Of a stretch of 64,000 nucleotides of DNA, positions 34,784-44,600 are shown one piece after another. Position numbers and translations under genes: made by a program. The stretch is from NCBI RefSeq assembly GCF_002803095.1, contig NZ_PGLR01000005.1:115517-179516 (forward strand), read 5' to 3'. The DNA is from Pseudomonas sp. ZH-FAD. Lineage in GTDB: Bacteria; Pseudomonadota; Gammaproteobacteria; Pseudomonadales; Pseudomonadaceae. A model generated the notes under the pieces. That model saw only the letters and a list, made by a program, of their open reading frames with translations. It was not told the DNA's origin and made no database searches. Within the stretch, counting starts at the first letter, position 1. Each line of letters starts with the position of its first letter.

Positions 34784-35398
34784 ATGTTCAGCTTCTTCCT
34801 CGCCGCCATGCTCCTCGGCTTCGTCTTCAACGCCGCGCCGGGTGCCGTGTTCAGCGAAACCCTGCGCCGCGGACTCCGTGACGGCTACAAACCGGCATTG
34901 TTGGTACAGATCGGCTCGCTGGTGGGCGATGCCACCTGGGCCGCCCTGGGCCTGACCGGCCTGGCGCTGCTGCTCGACAGCGCGCAGATTCGCTATCCGC
35001 TGACGCTGGCCAGCGCGCTCTACCTGGCCTGGCTCGGTTATCAGTCACTGCGCGACGCCCATCGCCCGCCGCAACCCAGCGACGATGGCCAGGTCGCCGC
35101 CGGTAGCGCATTCGCTGCGGGCGCTACGCTGTCGCTGACCAACCCGCAGAACATCGTCTACTGGGCCGCCATGGGCGGGGCGATGGCCGCCATCGGCGTT
35201 GCCCAGCCAACGCCGACGCACCTGGCGGTATTCTTCGCCGGCTTCATGGTGTCCTCGCTGCTCTGGTGCTTCATCTGCGCCGGCCTGGTGGACTGGTTTC
35301 GCCGCGCCGCTTCGCTACTCTGGCACCGCCTGACCTACGCAGCCTGCGGCGTGGTATTGCTGGGTCTGGCCGGGATGAGTGCGATGGAGCTGGTCTGA
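34784..35398 (+). CDS. LysE/RhtB-family amino-acid exporter
   Basis: A 204-residue membrane protein with six helices. The first segment FFLAAMLLGFVFNAAPGAVFSETLRRGL carries the NAAPGAVFSETLRRG motif, and the later AAGATLSLTNPQNIVYWAAMGG the conserved NP that marks the LysE superfamily. These carriers export amino acids, e.g. lysine, arginine or threonine. A predicted sigma54 promoter suggests expression under nitrogen control, perhaps as an overflow valve. Substrate unknown. Confidence 0.9.
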   Translation: MFSFFLAAMLLGFVFNAAPGAVFSETLRRGLRDGYKPALLVQIGSLVGDATWAALGLTGLALLLDSAQIRYPLTLASALYLAWLGYQSLRDAHRPPQPSDDGQVAAGSAFAAGATLSLTNPQNIVYWAAMGGAMAAIGVAQPTPTHLAVFFAGFMVSSLLWCFICAGLVDWFRRAASLLWHRLTYAACGVVLLGLAGMSAMELV

Positions 35399-35634
35399 GC
35401 GAGCCGCGACTATCGCCATCATCGAAACAATCTAACGGCGCGGCGCCAGCAACGGGACTAGCCTGAACCACATGTCCCTTCGCCAGGAAGCCGCGCCATG
35501 TACCTCAACGATCTGCTCAAGCAATTGCTCGCCAGTTACGCCTGCGCCACCTGCGGCATTGATACGCGGCACTGATACTTGGTGCGAGCGCAGCGGCTGG
35601 TTACCCTTGGCACATTCAGCCAAGGAGTCGTTGC

Positions 35635-36222
35635 ATGTCCCTGCGTAGTGTCTGTGTCTTCTGTGGTGCCAGCCCTGGCGCCAGTCCCGTTTACCGCGAG
35701 GCTGCCGAAGCGCTCGGCCAACACTTGGCCGAGCGCGGCATTCGCCTGATCTATGGCGGTGGCGCCGTCGGCCTGATGGGCGTGGTCGCCGATTCGGCGC
35801 TGAACGCCGGTGGCGAGGTGATCGGTATCATCCCGCAAAGCCTGGAGCGCGCCGAGATCGGCCATCGCAACCTGACCTGCCTGGAAGTGGTGGACGGCAT
35901 GCATGCACGCAAGGCGCGCATGGCCGAACTGTCAGACGCCTTCATCGCCCTGCCCGGCGGCCTCGGCACCCTGGAAGAGCTGTTCGAGGTATGGACCTGG
36001 GGCCAGTTGGGTTACCACGCCAAACCGCTGGGCCTGCTGGAGGTGAACGGTTTTTACAGCAAACTCGGCGACTTCCTCGATCATCTGGTCGCCGAGCGCT
36101 TCGTTCGCCCACAGCACCGCGAGATGCTACAGATCGCAGGCGACCCGCAGAACCTGCTCGATGCCCTGAGCGAATGGCGCCCCAGCGCGGCGCCGAAGTG
36201 GGTGGATCGCGCGCCCGTCTGA
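35635..36222 (+). CDS. LOG-family (Rossman-fold) nucleotide phosphoribohydrolase
   Basis: A 195-residue protein of the LOG/TIGR00730 family. The start [41 protein letters not shown] and the [20 protein letters not shown] motif (catalytic PGGxGTxxE) are intact. The family cleaves cytokinin riboside 5'-monophosphates in plants and, in bacteria, AMP or related nucleotides to ribose phosphate and base. The bacterial role is mostly unsettled. It is followed by the DUF808 gene after 66 bases. Confidence 0.92.
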   Translation: MSLRSVCVFCGASPGASPVYREAAEALGQHLAERGIRLIYGGGAVGLMGVVADSALNAGGEVIGIIPQSLERAEIGHRNLTCLEVVDGMHARKARMAELSDAFIALPGGLGTLEELFEVWTWGQLGYHAKPLGLLEVNGFYSKLGDFLDHLVAERFVRPQHREMLQIAGDPQNLLDALSEWRPSAAPKWVDRAPV

Positions 36223-36288
36223 ACCTGTACGCAGACATGTAACACAATGCTACGCTCTGCGGCTTCTCTCTCTCATGGAAGCCGCAAA

Positions 36289-37224
36289 ATGGCCGGAAGC
36301 AGCCTGCTCGCCCTGATCGACGACATCAGCACGGTACTCGACGACGTCGCCACCATGACCAAGATCGCCGCGCGCAAGACCGCCGGCGTGCTGGGCGACG
36401 ACCTCGCGCTCAATGCCCAGCAGGTCACCGGGGTCAAGGCGGATCGCGAACTGCCGGTAGTCTGGGCCGTGGCCAAGGGCTCGCTGGTGAACAAGGCGAT
36501 CCTGGTGCCGGCTGCGCTGCTGATCAGCGCCGTGGCGCCCTGGCTGGTGGTGCCCTTGTTGATGCTCGGCGGTCTGTTCCTCTGCTACGAAGGCGCCGAG
36601 AAGCTGCTGCACAAACTGCTGCACAAGCATGAGGATGACGAACAACAGGCACACTTGGAAGCCATCGCCGACCCTGCCGTCGACCTGGTGGCATTCGAAC
36701 GCGACAAGATTCGCGGCGCCGTGCGTACCGACTTCATTCTCTCCGCGGAGATCATCGCCATCACCCTGGGCACCGTCGCCACTGCCAGTTTCCTCAATCA
36801 GGTGCTGGTGCTCAGCGGCATCGCCCTGCTGATGACCGTCGGCGTCTATGGCCTGGTGGCTGGCATCGTCAAGCTCGACGACGCTGGGCTCTACCTCAGC
36901 CAGCGCACCAGCGCCTTCGCCCAGGCCTGCGGCCGCGGCATCCTGCGCCTGGCCCCCTGGCTGATGAAGGCGTTGTCGGTGATCGGCACAGCGGCCATGT
37001 TCATGGTCGGCGGCGGCATCCTCAGTCATGGCCTGCCGCCGGTGGAAAGCGCCGTACATCTCGCCGCCGAATGGGTCGCGCGTGATGCCGGCCACCTGCT
37101 CTCGGCGGTGGTGCCGACGCTGCTCAATGCCCTGCTGGGTGTCGTCGCCGGCTTGCTCAGCGTACCGCTGGTCAATCTGGCCACACGTCTGTGGCAGGCC
37201 CTGCGCAAACCGCAGTCCGCTTAA
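36289..37224 (+). CDS. DUF808 (YedI-like) inner-membrane protein
   Basis: A 311-residue protein with [20 protein letters not shown] at the start, followed by [29 protein letters not shown] and about six helices. This is the DUF808/YedI signature. The function is unknown. The ATG at 36289 gives the family start; an ATG at 36277 is not in a better context. Confidence 0.9.
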   Translation: MAGSSLLALIDDISTVLDDVATMTKIAARKTAGVLGDDLALNAQQVTGVKADRELPVVWAVAKGSLVNKAILVPAALLISAVAPWLVVPLLMLGGLFLCYEGAEKLLHKLLHKHEDDEQQAHLEAIADPAVDLVAFERDKIRGAVRTDFILSAEIIAITLGTVATASFLNQVLVLSGIALLMTVGVYGLVAGIVKLDDAGLYLSQRTSAFAQACGRGILRLAPWLMKALSVIGTAAMFMVGGGILSHGLPPVESAVHLAAEWVARDAGHLLSAVVPTLLNALLGVVAGLLSVPLVNLATRLWQALRKPQSA

Positions 37225-37613
37225 GAACGCTCACTTTCTCATCAATCGTCTGCGCCCCTTGCCGGGCGCAGTCGAGGCCGGTTTCCCCCAAGCTTATCCA
37301 CAGCTTGCTCCACGGCTTTCGTGGATAACCGGCCAGCGCCTTTCCAGACACCCGCATAAGTCTTGGCTTCTCGCTCAAGCAATTCATTTCAAAGCATTTT
37401 TCAGTGGCGGCCAGGTGGCCTGGGCAAAAGCTGACCAGATACCCAGAAAGCCCGCAGAAACAGGCCTCGAGCGGGCATTGCAGAGCTTCCCCACAGAATT
37501 ATCCACAGCTTTTCTGGATAACCAGGCGTGGCGTTCGGTCGCATCCATAAGCGCAGGCAGCTGTGCGAGTCTCTTCAGACCTGACCGGGTTATCAGAAAC
37601 TGGAGGAATCAAG
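37225..37613. other. Gene-free 389-bp gap with inverted DnaA-box-like 9-mers
   Basis: No coding signal. Two hairpin-like units are seen: TTATCCACA (37294-37302) faces CGTGGATAA (37320-37328), and TTATCCACA (37499-37507) faces TCTGGATAA (37513-37521). Each 9-mer fits or nearly fits the DnaA box TTATNCACA. The azurin promoter must also lie here, but I could not place it reliably. The azurin ribosome site GGAGGA is at 37602-37607. Confidence 0.6.
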
Positions 37614-38063
37614 ATGTTGCGTAACGTTGCCCTGCTGGCGCTGCTTGGACTCGCCAGCACACCTCTTCTGGCTGCCGAATGCGCGGTGGATGTCGAGTCG
37701 ACCGATCAGATGACCTTCAACACCCAGGCCATCTCCGTCAGCAAGAGCTGCAAGACCTTCACCGTCAACCTCAAGCACACCGGCTCGCTGCCCAAGACCG
37801 CGATGGGCCATAACTGGGTGCTGAGCAAGACCGCCGACATGCCCGGCGTGGCTACCGACGGCATTTCTGCCGGCCCGGACGCCAGCTACCTCAAGGCCGG
37901 TGACGAGCGTGTGATCGCCCATACCGATCTGATCGGCGGTGGCGAAAGCACTTCGGTGACCTTCGATGTCAGCAAGCTGGCGGCAGGCGAAGACTACAGC
38001 TTCTTCTGCTCCTTCCCTGGCCACTACTCGCTGATGAAAGGCAGTCTGGCCCTGGTCGACTGA
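37614..38063 (+). CDS. azu: Azurin, periplasmic blue copper protein
   Basis: A 149-residue precursor: signal peptide [20 protein letters not shown], then mature [17 protein letters not shown]. The copper ligands are present: His in AMGHNWVL, then Cys, His and Met in [14 protein letters not shown]. The structural disulfide cysteines (AECAVD and KSCKTF) are also there. Azurin shuttles electrons between cytochrome c551 and nitrite reductase or other partners. The short hairpin at 38077-38108 follows it. Confidence 0.97.
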   Translation: MLRNVALLALLGLASTPLLAAECAVDVESTDQMTFNTQAISVSKSCKTFTVNLKHTGSLPKTAMGHNWVLSKTADMPGVATDGISAGPDASYLKAGDERVIAHTDLIGGGESTSVTFDVSKLAAGEDYSFFCSFPGHYSLMKGSLALVD

Positions 38064-38076
38064 GGCCACCACAAAC

Positions 38077-38108
38077 CGTGGGAGATGCGCCTGTCGCGCC
38101 CTCCCACG
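38077..38108. repeat. Palindrome between azu and transglutaminase gene
   Basis: CGTGGGAG (38077-38084) and CTCCCACG (38101-38108) are perfect inverted arms with the inner GCGC-CTGTC-GCGC fold. It lies between two convergent genes. Same general type as the repeat at 41544-41593. It may serve as a bidirectional end signal, though there is no T run. Confidence 0.6.
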
Positions 38109-38112
38109 AACC

Positions 38113-39006
38113 TCATCCCAGCGGCAGCACCGTCACCTGCACTTCCGGGTCGTGGCTGCCGCCCCCCAGAATCACCCCACGCAACGGCGACACGTCGGAG
38201 AAATCCCGGCCCCAGGCCAGGGTGATGTGCTCCAGTGCCGGACGCACGTTGTTGGTCGGATCGAAATCCACCCAGCCCTGCTGCGGGCAATACAGCGACA
38301 CCCAGGCGTGCGAGGCATCCGCGCCGATCAGGCGCGGCTGGCCGGGCGGTGGCTGGGTCAGCAGGTAGCCGCTGACGTAACGCGCCGCCAGGCCGCGCGA
38401 GCGCAGACAGGCGAGCATCAGGTGGGCGAAGTCCTGGCAGACCCCGCGCTTTTCCTCCAGCACCTGCAGCAGCGGCGTCGCCACCTGAGTGGCTTCGGCA
38501 TCAAAACTGAACTCGTCGAAAATCTTCTGCATCAGCGCCTGACACGCCTGCAGCAGCGGGCGCCCCGGCGTGAAGCAATCGTCGGCGTAGTCAGCGAACA
38601 CCTGCTTTAGGCGCACGTAGGGCGACTCGAAACGGTAGCGTGCCGCCTCCAGCAACGCAGGCTCCATCCGTTTACCGCTGTAGCTGAGCGCGGCACACGC
38701 GGCCTCCCAGTTCGGCGAGTCGTCCAGCTCCAGCGGCGCACGCGTGAGCACCTCGACGCGCAACCGTGCGCTGACGCTGAGCTGCTCGTGCGGGCGCTCG
38801 AACACCAGGCGAGTCAGTGGGTTGCCGAACACGTCCAGACCGTCGCGGCGCTGACAGGGCTGTGGGTCGATGCGCAGCTCCTGCTCGTGGCAGCGCTGCC
38901 AGGGACAGTCACGCGGCCACAGGTGCGCCAGCTGCTGGGCCAGGGAAACCGGCGCCGAGTAACGGTAATGGGTGTCGTGAAGCACCTGATACAGCGCGCT
39001 GCTCAT
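38113..39006 (-). CDS. Transglutaminase-like cysteine protease-fold protein
   Basis: A 297-residue protein with the transglutaminase N-terminal beta domain (YQVLHDTHYRYSAPVSLAQQ) and the papain-like core. The catalytic triad is complete: Cys190 in EKRGVCQDFAHLML, His233 in GADASHAWVSLY and Asp249 in GWVDFDPTNN. There is no signal peptide, so it is cytoplasmic. It overlaps the upstream ATP-grasp gene by four bases (ATGA). In bacterial clusters of this type the enzyme is thought to act as a peptidase or to cross-link or cleave amide bonds made by the ligases. It is the last gene of the cluster that starts at 44900. Confidence 0.9.
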   Translation of the reverse strand: MSSALYQVLHDTHYRYSAPVSLAQQLAHLWPRDCPWQRCHEQELRIDPQPCQRRDGLDVFGNPLTRLVFERPHEQLSVSARLRVEVLTRAPLELDDSPNWEAACAALSYSGKRMEPALLEAARYRFESPYVRLKQVFADYADDCFTPGRPLLQACQALMQKIFDEFSFDAEATQVATPLLQVLEEKRGVCQDFAHLMLACLRSRGLAARYVSGYLLTQPPPGQPRLIGADASHAWVSLYCPQQGWVDFDPTNNVRPALEHITLAWGRDFSDVSPLRGVILGGGSHDPEVQVTVLPLG

Positions 39007-41489
39007 GAGGATTGCGTCCGCTGGCTGACATCGACATGGGCGAAGAAGCGCAGCCCGAGATGATCGGAGACCGCACCTGCTGCCTCGCTGATGGCCACCA
39101 GTACATCGGCCAGGCCTTCAAGCACCGCCCGGGTGCTACCGGGGCCGAACAACGGGTTTTCCAGGCTGGCCAGGCTGAAGGCGGCGAGCTGCTGCTCCAG
39201 ATAGACCAGGTAGCGCTCGGCTGGCAGCTCGAAACGTTCGTTGAGCCCTTCCAGCGAGCGCAGCAGGGTGCGCATCTGAAAGATCACGGCGTGCGGGTTC
39301 TGCTCATCGAGCAGCAACAGGTCGAGTACCGGAATCAACTGCGCCGAAGCCAGGTAACGGGTGCGATAGGTGATGCTGCTGTTGCCCAGCTCCAGCAGCC
39401 ACTCCAGTGCCGACTGGTCGGTGGCCGAACCGCTGCGCAGGAAGCCGGCGAAGCTGTCGCAGAGAAACTGCAAACGCTCGATATAGCGGCCGAGCATGAG
39501 AAAGCGCCAGCCGTCATCGCGGGTCATGTCGTCGAGGGCGAAGCCCGACAGCGCCGCCAGCGACATCAGCAGGCGGTTGAGAAAATCCAGCAGTTCACCG
39601 AAGTCGGCCGGTTGACCTTCAAGCAACTGCGCCTCGCGCTGCAATTCCACCAGCGCCTGCCAGTTGGCCTGGGACAGCTTGCCGCGCACGCTGCCAGCGG
39701 CCCACTGCAAGCGCTGCAGATTGGAGCGCAGGCTGGCCGGCCAGTCGCTGCCCAGCAGCGCCTGCAGCAGACGCTCGGCCAGTTCACCTTCCTCGGGATC
39801 TGCCAGCAGTCCCAAATCCTGCGCCAATGCCAACGCGCTCTGCAGCGCCTGCGGGTCGTCATCGTCATCGACGTAGCGCGCCAGCATGATGCGCAGCAGG
39901 CGCGCATTGCCCTCGCAGCGCTCGGCGTAACGACCGAACCAGTACAGGTTCTCCACCACGCGTGAGGGCAGGAAGGGGTCGCTGCGCACCAGGTCGGCAG
40001 TGCCCAGGGTGCGTTGCGTCTGCCAGGGCTCGCCGCCGCTCTGCCGCGTGCCGAGCACCCAGGTGTCCTTGCTCGCCCCGCCGCGCTGCATCGACACCAC
40101 CTCCGCATCGGCCTCGGCCGCCGCGCGGGTCAGGCCTCCGGGCATCACCCGGTAGCCATCGGCACTGGCCACGGCGAATACGCGCATGCCGATGGCCCGC
40201 GGCTGCAAACCGCTGCCATCCCACACCGGTGCCTGCGACAGCTTGGCCCGCGCTTGCGCGACATAGGCGTAGGGGCGTGCCTGCAGCCGTTCGGCCAGCT
40301 TGGCGCGCTGCGCCTCGTCCAGGTCACGACCGAACACCGGCGTGAAGCTCTGCGAGGGGAACGCCGGACGCACCAGCAACTGGTCGAGCTTCTCCAGCGC
40401 CTCGTCCAGCACCGGCGGCTCGCCGCACCACCAACTGGCGATGGACGGCAGCAGCAGCTCCTCACCCAACAGGTGCTCGCTGATCGCCGGCAAGAAACCG
40501 GGCAGTCCGGGCGACTCCAGCACGCCGCTGCCCAGGGCATTGGCCACCAGCACGCGACCACGGCGCACGGCTTCGAGCAGGCCGGGCACGCCAAGGGCGG
40601 AATCGGTGCGCAGCTCCAGCGGGTCGCAATAGTCGTCGTCAAGGCGGCGCAGCACCGCGTGCACACGGCGCAGGCCGGCCAGAGTCTTGAGGTAGAGGGT
40701 GGCATCGCGCACGGTCAGGTCGCTGCCTTCGACCAGCGGATAGCCGAGCTGACGCGCCAGGTACAGGTGCTCGAAATAGCTTTCGTTGAAACGCCCCGGC
40801 GTCAACAGCACCACCAGCGGCGTCTCGCCACCGCTCGGCGCCTGGCGTGCCAGGGTGTCCTGCAGGGTACGGAAGAAGCTGGCCAGGTACTGCACGCGCA
40901 GGTCGCGGTACAGCTCGGGGAAGGCGCGGGAGACGATCTGCCGGTTCTCCAGCGCATAACCGGCACCGGAGGGCGCCTGGGTACGATCGGCCGTAACCCA
41001 CCAGCGCCCGTCCGGCGCCCGCGCCAGATCCACCGCGTACAGGTGCAGCCAGGTGCCTCCAGGCGCCTGCATGCCCTGGCAGGGCCAGAGGAAGTTGTTG
41101 TGGCCGAACACCAGCTCGGTCGGCAGCAGGCCTTCGGCGATCAGCTTCTGCGGGCCGTAGAGATCGGCCAGCACGCGGTTGAGCAGGGTCGCGCGCTGCG
41201 CCACGCCGGCAGCGATCTGTTGCCACTCGTCAGCCGGTATCAGGTTGGGCAGCAGGTCGAGTTCCCACGGTCGGTCGGCGCCGTCGGGGTCGGCGTAGAC
41301 GTTGTAGGTAACGCCGTTTTCCTGGATCTGCCGCGCCAGCATGGCCTCGCGCTGCGCCAGGTGCTCCGGGCGGCTGCGTGCCAGTTGTTCATAAAGGCGG
41401 CGCCAATGCGGGCGCACGTTGCCCTTGGCGTCGAGCAGTTCGTGGTAGGCACCGTTAGGCGTCGGGTAATCGGCTAGCAGGTCGTGCAT
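39003..41489 (-). CDS. Circularly permuted ATP-grasp ligase fused to alpha-E domain
   Basis: An 828-residue fusion. Residues 1-480 or so are the circularly permuted ATP-grasp domain (DUF404/DUF407, COG2308): ENGVTYNVYADPDGADRPWELDLLPNLI in parts, LVFGHNNFLWPC, VTADRTQAPSGAGYALENR, VLLTPGRFNESYFEHLYLAR. From about residue 500 comes the helical alpha-E domain (DUF403, COG2307): LPSRVVENLYWFGRYAERCE, later RYIERLQFLCDSFAGFLRS. Many bacteria encode these as two genes; here they are one. ATP-grasp enzymes join a carboxylate to an amine with ATP, so peptide or amide formation is expected, with unknown substrates. Translationally coupled to the transglutaminase gene. Confidence 0.92.
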   Translation of the reverse strand: MHDLLADYPTPNGAYHELLDAKGNVRPHWRRLYEQLARSRPEHLAQREAMLARQIQENGVTYNVYADPDGADRPWELDLLPNLIPADEWQQIAAGVAQRATLLNRVLADLYGPQKLIAEGLLPTELVFGHNNFLWPCQGMQAPGGTWLHLYAVDLARAPDGRWWVTADRTQAPSGAGYALENRQIVSRAFPELYRDLRVQYLASFFRTLQDTLARQAPSGGETPLVVLLTPGRFNESYFEHLYLARQLGYPLVEGSDLTVRDATLYLKTLAGLRRVHAVLRRLDDDYCDPLELRTDSALGVPGLLEAVRRGRVLVANALGSGVLESPGLPGFLPAISEHLLGEELLLPSIASWWCGEPPVLDEALEKLDQLLVRPAFPSQSFTPVFGRDLDEAQRAKLAERLQARPYAYVAQARAKLSQAPVWDGSGLQPRAIGMRVFAVASADGYRVMPGGLTRAAAEADAEVVSMQRGGASKDTWVLGTRQSGGEPWQTQRTLGTADLVRSDPFLPSRVVENLYWFGRYAERCEGNARLLRIMLARYVDDDDDPQALQSALALAQDLGLLADPEEGELAERLLQALLGSDWPASLRSNLQRLQWAAGSVRGKLSQANWQALVELQREAQLLEGQPADFGELLDFLNRLLMSLAALSGFALDDMTRDDGWRFLMLGRYIERLQFLCDSFAGFLRSGSATDQSALEWLLELGNSSITYRTRYLASAQLIPVLDLLLLDEQNPHAVIFQMRTLLRSLEGLNERFELPAERYLVYLEQQLAAFSLASLENPLFGPGSTRAVLEGLADVLVAISEAAGAVSDHLGLRFFAHVDVSQRTQSS

Positions 41490-41543
41490 GGCAGGCTCGG
41501 CAGTGGCAAGGCGGTGCGGCGTGATGCAGTTTGATACCGCATC

Positions 41544-41593
41544 CGTGGGAGGCGCTTCAGCGGCGACAGCTCGCGGCTAAAGCCCCTCCCACA
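41544..41593. repeat. Palindromic repeat inside the ligase cluster
   Basis: CCGTGGGAGGCGCTTCAGC at the left is inverted against GGCTAAAGCCCCTCCCACAG at the right, with a central GCGACAGCTCGC. It forms a long near-perfect hairpin in the gap between the ATP-grasp gene and the DUF2126 gene. It is a repeat type widespread in pseudomonads. Confidence 0.8.
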
Positions 41594-41606
41594 GATGGAA
41601 TCGACG

Positions 41607-44600
41607 TCAGGCGCGACGCAGATCCAGGGTCATCGGCAGTTCATTATTGTCTATCGGCTGCATGACAGGGCGCTTGCCGGGGCTATGGCCCAGGCGGAAG
41701 AAGCGTGCCAGGCGCCGGCTCTCGGCCTCGTACGCGTTGACCGGCAGGCTGTCGTAGTTGCGACCGCCCGGATGCGCCACATGATACTGGCAACCGCCCA
41801 GCGAGCGCTGCATCCAGGTGTCGATGAGGTCGAACACCAGCGGCGCATGCACGCCAATGGTCGGTTGCAGGCAACTGGCCGGTTGCCAGGCGCGGAAACG
41901 CACACCACCGACGAACTCGCCAACCTTGCCGGTCGGGCGCAACGGCACCGGCACGCCGTTGCAGGTCAGCACGTAGCGATCCGGCGCCATGCCGTTCACC
42001 TTCACCTGCATGCGTTCCAGCGACGAGTCGACGTAACGCACGGTGCCGCCGACTGCGCCCTCCTCGCCCAGCACGTGCCAGGGCTCCAGCGCCTGGCGCA
42101 GCTCCAGATCGATGCCCTTGACCACGAAATCGCCGGCTTTGGGGAAACGGAACTCCAGATGCGGGGCGAACCATTCGCTGCGCAGGCGATAACCGAAGCT
42201 GCCCAACTCCTGCAGCACATCGGCGAAATCCTGCTCGACGAAATGCGGCAGCAGGAAGCGGTCATGCAGCTCGGTGCCCCAGCGCACCAGCTTCGCCGGG
42301 TGGTAGGGCTCCTGCCAGAAACGGGCGATCAGCGCGCGCAGCAGCAGTTGCTGGGCCAGGCTCATCTGCGCGTGCGGCGGCATTTCGAAGGCGCGTAGCT
42401 CGAGCAGGCCGAGGCGACCGCTGGCCGAGTCCGGCGAGTACAGCTTGTCGATGCAGAACTCGGCGCGATGGGTGTTGCCGGTGACATCCACCAGCAGGTT
42501 GCGCAGCAGCCGATCGACCAGCCAGGGCGGGCAGTCGCGGCCCGGCTCGGGCATCTGCGCGAAAGCGATCTCCAGTTCGTACAAGGCATCGTTGCGCGCC
42601 TCGTCCACGCGCGGCGCCTGCGAGGTCGGGCCGATAAACAGACCGCTGAACAGGTAGGACAGCGACGGATGGTTGTGCCAGTAACTGATCAGGCTGCGCA
42701 GCAGGTCGGGGCGACGCAGGAAGGGCGAATCCCCCGGCGTGGCGCCGCCGAGGACGAAGTGGTTGCCGCCGCCGGTGCCAGTGTGGCGCCCGTCGATCAT
42801 GAACTTCTCGCTGGACAGGCGCGACTGCCGCGCTGCCTCGTAGAGAAATTCGCAGCGCTCGACCAGCTCATCCCAGCTTGCGGCTGGGTGGATGTTGACC
42901 TCGATCACACCTGGATCGGGGGTGACGCGGAAGTACTGCAGGCGCGGGTCCAGCGGCGGCTCGTAGCCTTCCAGCAAGACCGGGCACTTGAGCTCGGCAG
43001 CCACGGCCTCGATGGCCGCGACCAGTTCCAGATAGTCCTCGAGGTGGCTCAACGGCGGCATGAACAGGTACAGGCGCCCCTCGCGCGGCTCGGCACAGAG
43101 CGCGGTGCGCACGATACCGGCCGCCGACTGCCCACTGGCCGGACGCGCGCTCTGCGGGCCGGCACTCGCGCCACGCCAGACACCGCGCAGCTGACGCTGG
43201 ATCTGCGCCGGGCTGGGCAACGGCGGCAGCGCCTGACTGGGGTCGACCGGATTGACGTAGGGGTAGTCGGCCTGACTGACCCAGGGCAGCGAATCCAGCG
43301 GCAGGCGATAGCCCAGCGCCGAATCACCGGGCAGCAGGCGGCAATGTTCGTCGCGCAGGAACCAGCGCCCACTCTGCCAGCCCTCGCCCACCACCTGACG
43401 CGCCAGCGGCAGCACGTGACCAACCACAGCATCGAGGCCCTGATCGAACACCTTGCGCAGGCGCTCGCGCTCAAGCGGGTCGCTCAGGCGTGGATCGTCC
43501 GGGGTAACGTTGTCCGGCAGCTTGCGCTCGCGCCACAGGTAGTAGAACCAGTCCTCATAGGCCGGGAAAACGTTGCTGCCATCTACGCCCAGATGCGCCG
43601 CCAGGGTGGCGAGAAAGCGCGAGGCCGTTTCTGCCGTAGCACCATAACCGCGCTTCTCATCGGCCAACAGCTTGGGGTCGTGCCACAGCGGCTCACCATC
43701 ACGACGCCAGAAGCAGTTCAGCGACCAGCGCGGCAACTGCTCGCCGGGGTACCACTTGCCCTGGCCGAAGTGCACCAGCGCCTTGGGCGCATAGTGACTG
43801 CGCAGACGGTAGAACAGATCGGCGGCCAGGCGGCGCTTGTTCGGCCCCAGTGCGGCGGTGTTCCACTCGTCGTCATCAGGGTAATCGAGGGCGACGAAGG
43901 TCGGCTCGCCACCCATGGTCAGGCGCACGTCGTGCTTGTGCAGGTCATCGTCGATCTGCCGGCCCAGCGCCTGGATCGCCTGCCACTGCGCCTCGCTGTA
44001 GGGCTTGGTGACGCGCGGTGCCTCCCACACACGCTCGACGCTCATCAGGTGCTCGAACTCCACCTCGCACTCGTCCAGCCCGCCGGTGATCGGCGCCGCC
44101 GAGGATGGCTCCGGGCTGCACGCCAATGGAATGTGGCCTTCGCCAGCAAACAGGCCTGAAGTCGGGTCGAGACCGACCCAGCCGGCGCCAGGCAGGTACA
44201 CCTCGCACCAGGCATGCAGGTCGGTGAAGTCCTTGTCGGTACCGGATGGGCCGTCGAGGGCTTTGACGTCGGCAGTGAGCTGAATCAGGTAGCCGGAGAC
44301 AAAGCGCGCCGCCAGGCCCAGGTGACGCAGCAGTTGCACCAGCAGCCAGGCCGAATCGCGGCACGAACCGGCGGCCAGCTCGAGCGACTGTTCCGGCGTC
44401 TGCACGCCCGGCTCCATGCGGATCAGGTAGCGGATGTCCGCCGACAGGCGCTGGTTCAGCTCGACCAGAAAATCGATGCTGGGCACCGGCTCGCGGGAAA
44501 TGCCGGCCAGGTACTTGGCGAACAGCGGCGTGGCCGGCAGCTTGACCAGATAAGGCGCCAGCTCGCGCTGCTCGCCCTCGGTGTAGGCGAAGGGAATGCG

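Noticed and set aside
35498..35575. A 25-codon frame with a fair ribosome site before the LOG gene, coding for a CATC-containing peptide
   Set aside because: Too short to judge by eye; no conservation evidence available. A comparison in related strains would decide.
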